From Bdellovibrio sp. 22V (lineage in GTDB: Bacteria; Bdellovibrionota; Bdellovibrionia; Bdellovibrionales; Bdellovibrionaceae), in assembly GCF_030169785.1 (NCBI RefSeq), contig NZ_CP125854.1:372001-436000 (forward strand): a stretch of 64,000 nt of DNA. Reading direction: 5' to 3'. The translations under genes were made by a program, and so were the position numbers. Each line of letters opens with the position of its first letter. Within the stretch, counting starts at the first letter, position 1. The notes under the pieces are model-generated. The model was not told the DNA's origin. It searched no databases and saw only the letters and a program-made list of their open reading frames with translations. This document shows positions 60,428 to 64,000 of this stretch, in pieces.

Positions 60428-62584
60428 ATGAAGGCTCTAAAAATTAGTTCTTTCATTATTTTTTTGCTGTCATCTTTTGCTGAGGCGACTCCGAATTCTC
60501 TAACATATCAGGGCCGTATCGTTCGCAGCGACGGAATTCCTCTTGAAAGCTCCGGTGTAAAATTTCTTTTCGATATCACCAGTGATAATGGTGCTTGTGT
60601 TATCTATCGTGAAGAATCACAAGCAATCGACATGACCAATTCCAACGGGGTCTTTGATGTTCCTCTTGGTGCCGGAAGTTTTTCCGTACAATTTCCGCTC
60701 ACAGGCACGTTCACTTTGAAAGATGCCTTCAATAATAAAACTTCGTCTTTTGCCTGTGAGGCGGGAGGCACTTGGACTCCGAATGTGGATTCCATGCGCA
60801 AATTGCGTGTACGGTTTTGGGATGGCAGCGGTTGGAGATTAGTTTCCGAAGACATGCAAATTCGCTCTGTGCCGTTTGCACACTATGCGGAAAGCGCCGC
60901 CAAAGCGGATGCCATTGGCGCATTGACGGCCGCGGATCTTTTACAGAAGTCTCAGCTCCCGAATTCTTCTGGCACTCCTGTGGCATGCACAGTAGGACAG
61001 GTTCTTTCGTTTAACGGAGCGCAATTCGTGTGTGTGACCGATCAAGTAGGAACTTCGGGAGGAGGAATTACTTCTCTCGCGGGAGATACGACTTCAGCAC
61101 ACGTTTTTGCAACCGGTTCCGCAGGCAACAGTCCTGCCTGGAATCACAATGGAACGGGAACTCATACTTTGAATATTCCACTGGCAAGCACGAGTTCTGT
61201 GACTGCAGGTTTGATTTCTAATACGGACTATGCGGCTTTTTCGGCAAAACAAAATGCTCTTCCTTCGGGAAATGCAAATCAAGTTTTGCGTTGGGATGGT
61301 TCCACGTGGACGGGTGGATCAGTGAGTGCATTTGAATTAAAAAATTCCTTGGGTAATACGCAATTTCCGACAAGTTGTCCCGTGAATACAACCCTCAATT
61401 GGAGTGCGATCACCGATGCATTTACCTGCAATACGATTTCGTTGAATGCCAATCAAATTACGGCAGGCACAATTGATTCTGCACGTCTCCCTGCTTCGAG
61501 TACCGCATGGCAAATAAACGGCAACGACATCTCTTATAGTGGAGGAAAAGTGGGAATTAACACTCTCACTCCGACGTCGATGTTTGAAGTAAATGGCATC
61601 GCTAGGGCTATCCAGTTTGAAGCACACTTCACCTCACCAGGTTTTATTTTAAAAGACACCGACAGCGTCGGAAACGCTGCGAGTGGCGATATTCGCGGTA
61701 TCAGCTCTGACAACACAATTCGTTGGTCCGTGGGTGACTACTCCGGTGATCTTAGAGTAACAAATAGAAACTTAGGCGGAAGCCTTATTTTAAAAACCGA
61801 AAACAAAGACCGCGTGACCGTTCTCGCGAACGGAAGTGTTGGGGTTGGAACTAGCACCCCTGGTTCGCCCTTAGAGGTGCACTCGAGTACAGACGGTGGT
61901 GGCCTTTTCTATTTACAAGCTAACGGCGTGACGACACCCACGAATAAAGCGGCCCTCGGTTTCTATGCTTACACTTCAGATTATTCCAACGTCTATTTAC
62001 AAAATACAGCGATGTTATATCTTGGCAACACGACTCAAAACCTACAAATCGCCTCACCTCACGCCAGCGGAGTGATTCGTTTTAATATCGGTGGATTTTC
62101 TTCTGCAACCTCGGAACGGATGCGCATCGACTCGACAGGAAAAGTCGGTATCGGTACGGCTTCTCCAACGGCGACTCTAGATGTGAACGGAAAAATTCGC
62201 GGTGTTGCGAGCATTGGTTACGGGAGAATAGATGCGCCCGGCATTTCGACAACTTCCACGACGAGCACATTTATCTCCACACTCAGCGCCTCCGTCGACG
62301 TGCAAGATGGTGACGTCGTCAAAGCGGAATTGTCTTGCAGTATGAATAACAGCGGTGGTGTGACGTACATTCGCCCCGAGGTTTTTGCAACTCCAGGAGG
62401 AACTTGGCTACTTCCCTCTAATTGGGCTTCTGCGAGTATGACGACATGGACTTCGGGTTCGAGCTTTGGTCTTTATAAAGCCTCTGCCAACGGAACACTG
62501 ACATTCCGAGGTTACTGGCATGTGGGCTCTGGCACGGGCGGCATTGTCTACTGCAATATTCTCGCACAAGTGATCGGAAAATAA
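60428..62584 (+). CDS. Long fibre-like exported surface protein (MAT/tail-fibre type)
   Basis: A 718-residue exported protein. After the signal peptide (SSFIIFLLSSFAEA) comes a module, NSLTYQGRIVRSDGIPLESS to DMQIRSVPFAHYAESAAKAD, shared with the protein at 34808. Then follow fibre-like parts and three tail-fibre signatures of the form VG(I/V)(N/G)T-x3-P ... (V/D)N(G): VGINTLTPTSMFEVNG, VGVGTSTPGSPLEVH and VGIGTASPTATLDVNG. The C-terminal region (SIGYGRIDAPGISTTSTTST to AQVIGK) is a separate beta-rich head. Such proteins may bind prey surfaces. ATG 60428 is preceded by GGGGG. Confidence 0.82.
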   Translation: MKALKISSFIIFLLSSFAEATPNSLTYQGRIVRSDGIPLESSGVKFLFDITSDNGACVIYREESQAIDMTNSNGVFDVPLGAGSFSVQFPLTGTFTLKDAFNNKTSSFACEAGGTWTPNVDSMRKLRVRFWDGSGWRLVSEDMQIRSVPFAHYAESAAKADAIGALTAADLLQKSQLPNSSGTPVACTVGQVLSFNGAQFVCVTDQVGTSGGGITSLAGDTTSAHVFATGSAGNSPAWNHNGTGTHTLNIPLASTSSVTAGLISNTDYAAFSAKQNALPSGNANQVLRWDGSTWTGGSVSAFELKNSLGNTQFPTSCPVNTTLNWSAITDAFTCNTISLNANQITAGTIDSARLPASSTAWQINGNDISYSGGKVGINTLTPTSMFEVNGIARAIQFEAHFTSPGFILKDTDSVGNAASGDIRGISSDNTIRWSVGDYSGDLRVTNRNLGGSLILKTENKDRVTVLANGSVGVGTSTPGSPLEVHSSTDGGGLFYLQANGVTTPTNKAALGFYAYTSDYSNVYLQNTAMLYLGNTTQNLQIASPHASGVIRFNIGGFSSATSERMRIDSTGKVGIGTASPTATLDVNGKIRGVASIGYGRIDAPGISTTSTTSTFISTLSASVDVQDGDVVKAELSCSMNNSGGVTYIRPEVFATPGGTWLLPSNWASASMTTWTSGSSFGLYKASANGTLTFRGYWHVGSGTGGIVYCNILAQVIGK

Positions 62585-62586
62585 TT

Positions 62587-63153
62587 TTAGAGGCAGTTAT
62601 GGAATTCTTCGAAGTAGCGTTGGCAGATGGAGTACTGCGAATTGCAATCGCTCACGTCTGAAGATGTATAACGAGCATTGGGGCACGTACGTGCGGGGCC
62701 GCGCTTTACAAGGACTCGGAAAGTTCCTTCAGCAAGAGGCTCTGCATAATGGCCACCGTTAATCGTGTAACGAATCGACGTCACACCGTTTTCAAGCAAA
62801 GGTTTTTGGAACAAAGTTGAAATCCACAAATTGAACGCTTCACCGCTGCGACCACGTGTACCTTCGTAGTCCGCCGATTTCGTGCGTGATGAACCGTCTT
62901 CATGAGACGCCACCAAAGTCACACGATCCGCTCTTGCATCACGCGGGCCCAAAAAAACATCATAAGCTTGAGGATCTAAAACAAGATCACGGCAAGTGTA
63001 AACAGCGGAACCACTCCCGTTGAAACCGCTGCACGTAACTTGGACTTGTCCTTGAATGGGAGTGGCTGTGAATTGATCGCCGCGAGAAAAGCCGACGTAG
63101 TCCGCTTTCGCAAATGAACAGAATGTCAGTAAAAGAACTGCGATCTTCAACAT
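62587..63153 (-). CDS. Exported Cys-containing protein of unknown function
   Basis: A 188-residue exported protein (signal peptide IAVLLLTFCSFAKA). The mature part opens with DYVGFSRGDQFTATPIQGQV and CSGFNGSGSAVYTCRDL, then beta-rich segments, and ends with a Cys-rich tail (ARTCPNARYTSSDVSDCNSQ and SICQRYFEEFHNCL), giving six Cys that can pair in the periplasm. No family recognised. GAGGGGG precedes the ATG. It sits convergent to the fibre gene, two bases apart, and upstream of it on the same strand is the S41 protease. Confidence 0.65.
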   Translation of the reverse strand: MLKIAVLLLTFCSFAKADYVGFSRGDQFTATPIQGQVQVTCSGFNGSGSAVYTCRDLVLDPQAYDVFLGPRDARADRVTLVASHEDGSSRTKSADYEGTRGRSGEAFNLWISTLFQKPLLENGVTSIRYTINGGHYAEPLAEGTFRVLVKRGPARTCPNARYTSSDVSDCNSQYSICQRYFEEFHNCL

Positions 63154-63225
63154 CAGTAAGGCCCCCTCTGCCTCGCCTTGTCTATGTGGCGCTAGAGTAG
63201 GGCCTCTAAATATCAGAATCAATAA

Positions 63226-64000
63226 CTAGCGCGTCAAAGTCTTTAGCGTACCCCACGCTTTAAGGTAGCTAAACGCCTGATATGCTTGATAATCGGCTTT
63301 CAACAATTTTTCGCGCGGCGAAAGCTTTTCGTCTTTTTTCGAACCCACGTCTTTCCACCAAGCCAAAGCACCTTCTTCGACGCCTTGTTTAGTATCAAGT
63401 TTTTCAGCGGCTTTTTCGCGATCTCCTTTTAAGTGGCCTGCAATATCGCCCTCGCGAGTCGTTTGATTTTTCACAACCGCTTTTGCAAATGCATCTGGAT
63501 CGACATCATCAATTTCGATATCAGGATGAATCCCTTCCGCCTGAATTGAGACACCACTTGGCGTGTAATAGCGGGCCACCGTAAGTTTCAAGCCGCTTCC
63601 GTCACCCAATTTAATAACTGATTGAACAGACCCTTTACCGAAAGTACGTTGCCCCACAATCAATGCACGTTTGTTATCTTGGAGAGCACCCGAAACGATC
63701 TCACTCGCACTTGCTGTGTATTCATTGACAAGAATCACAACAGGGAAATTTGTGTATTGACCTTTTTTCGTGGCTACAGCGACTTCTTTGTCGTTTTTGT
63801 TGCGACCAATGGTGCTTACGATAGTTCCGTCTTTAAGAAACATGTCGCTGACTTTCACGGCTTGATCCAAAAGACCACCTGGATTTCTGCGCAAGTCGAT
63901 TAAAAGACCCGCCATTTTTCCATCATGTTCTTTCATGTGTTTTTCAATCGCCTTTTGCAGATCTTTCGCTGTGTTCTCGATGAAGCTTGTGATTTTGATG
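63226..64000 (-). CDS. S41 carboxy-terminal processing peptidase, partial (5' end outside window)
   Basis: The C-terminal 258 codons of a Tsp/Ctp-type protease; the frame continues open to the window edge. Seen: the family segment GLLIDLRRNPGGLLDQAVKV, the catalytic Ser in YTASASEIVSGAL, and the catalytic Lys in GQRTFGKGSVQSV, followed by LTVARYYTPSGVSIQ and GIHPDIEIDD. It is therefore an active-site-complete enzyme. Such proteases trim periplasmic proteins. The PDZ domain and signal peptide are expected beyond 64000. Confidence 0.92.
   Translation of the reverse strand, partial: IKITSFIENTAKDLQKAIEKHMKEHDGKMAGLLIDLRRNPGGLLDQAVKVSDMFLKDGTIVSTIGRNKNDKEVAVATKKGQYTNFPVVILVNEYTASASEIVSGALQDNKRALIVGQRTFGKGSVQSVIKLGDGSGLKLTVARYYTPSGVSIQAEGIHPDIEIDDVDPDAFAKAVVKNQTTREGDIAGHLKGDREKAAEKLDTKQGVEEGALAWWKDVGSKKDEKLSPREKLLKADYQAYQAFSYLKAWGTLKTLTR

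Overview
The window looks like chromosomal DNA of a Bdellovibrio-type predatory bacterium (Bdellovibrionota). The evidence is direct: an MglA-type polarity GTPase sits in a dnaX-ybaB-recR-mglA cluster behind the SRP RNA, there are two TIGR02147-family genes, two long fibre-like surface proteins share an N-terminal module, many secreted or lipoprotein orphans are present, and the tmRNA tag ends in GNDYALAA. Coding density is high. Starts are often GTG or TTG (dnaX, clpP, recR and a RibD-like reductase).

Region by region: 1-6.1 kb is a minus-strand run of stress and small-molecule enzymes (methyltransferase, catalase-peroxidase KatG, AHSA1/SRPBCC protein, histone-like basic protein, RibD-type reductase, GNAT) headed by a MerR regulator. 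MerR is divergent from an MFS exporter and cupin pair across a clear 20-bp operator. 7.9-9.6 kb holds a doxX-AHSA1 operon divergent from a TetR gene, with two near-identical operators. 9.8-14.5 kb is a probable genomic island inserted at the 3' end of the tmRNA gene: a 1269-residue single-chain restriction-modification enzyme plus an ISL3 transposase remnant, bounded by 12-bp repeats of the tmRNA end. The apparent original ssrA terminator is now stranded at the far side. 15-28 kb holds a TIGR02147 regulator, secreted and lipoproteins, a PAP2 phosphatase, two metallopeptidases, SrkA kinase, an esterase, a second doxX with a decapitated TetR gene, isocitrate dehydrogenase and an ankyrin protein.

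28.4-34 kb is a plus-strand informational and polarity block: SRP RNA, dnaX, ybaB, recR, mglA, nadA, a phosphopantetheinyl-transferase-like gene and a PilZ-like gene. 34-36.2 kb encodes a fibre protein overlapped by a thrombospondin-repeat protein. 37-37.6 kb has tRNA-Val and a run of five perfect hairpins. 38-41.6 kb has a TPR/winged-helix regulator and a proline-rich lipoprotein with a formylglycine-generating-enzyme-like domain. 41.8-50.2 kb is a proteostasis and signalling block: lon, a histidine kinase with a single-domain response regulator, clpX-clpP and leucyl aminopeptidase. 51-58 kb has a second TIGR02147 regulator translationally coupled to a secreted protein, a KH protein, and a tight operon of two ArsA-like ATPases, a TPR lipoprotein and a glutathione-synthesis ligase. 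58-64 kb has trigger factor, a DUF72 protein, a second larger fibre protein, a secreted protein and the C-terminal part of an S41 protease that runs off the window.

The most interesting items are the ssrA-integrated island with its displaced terminator, the paired regulator/operator modules (one with the DNA-binding domain lost but the operators kept), the fibre plus thrombospondin surface locus, the hairpin array next to tRNA-Val, and the ArsA-ArsA-lipoprotein-GshA operon. No CRISPR array, complete insertion sequence or prophage was seen.
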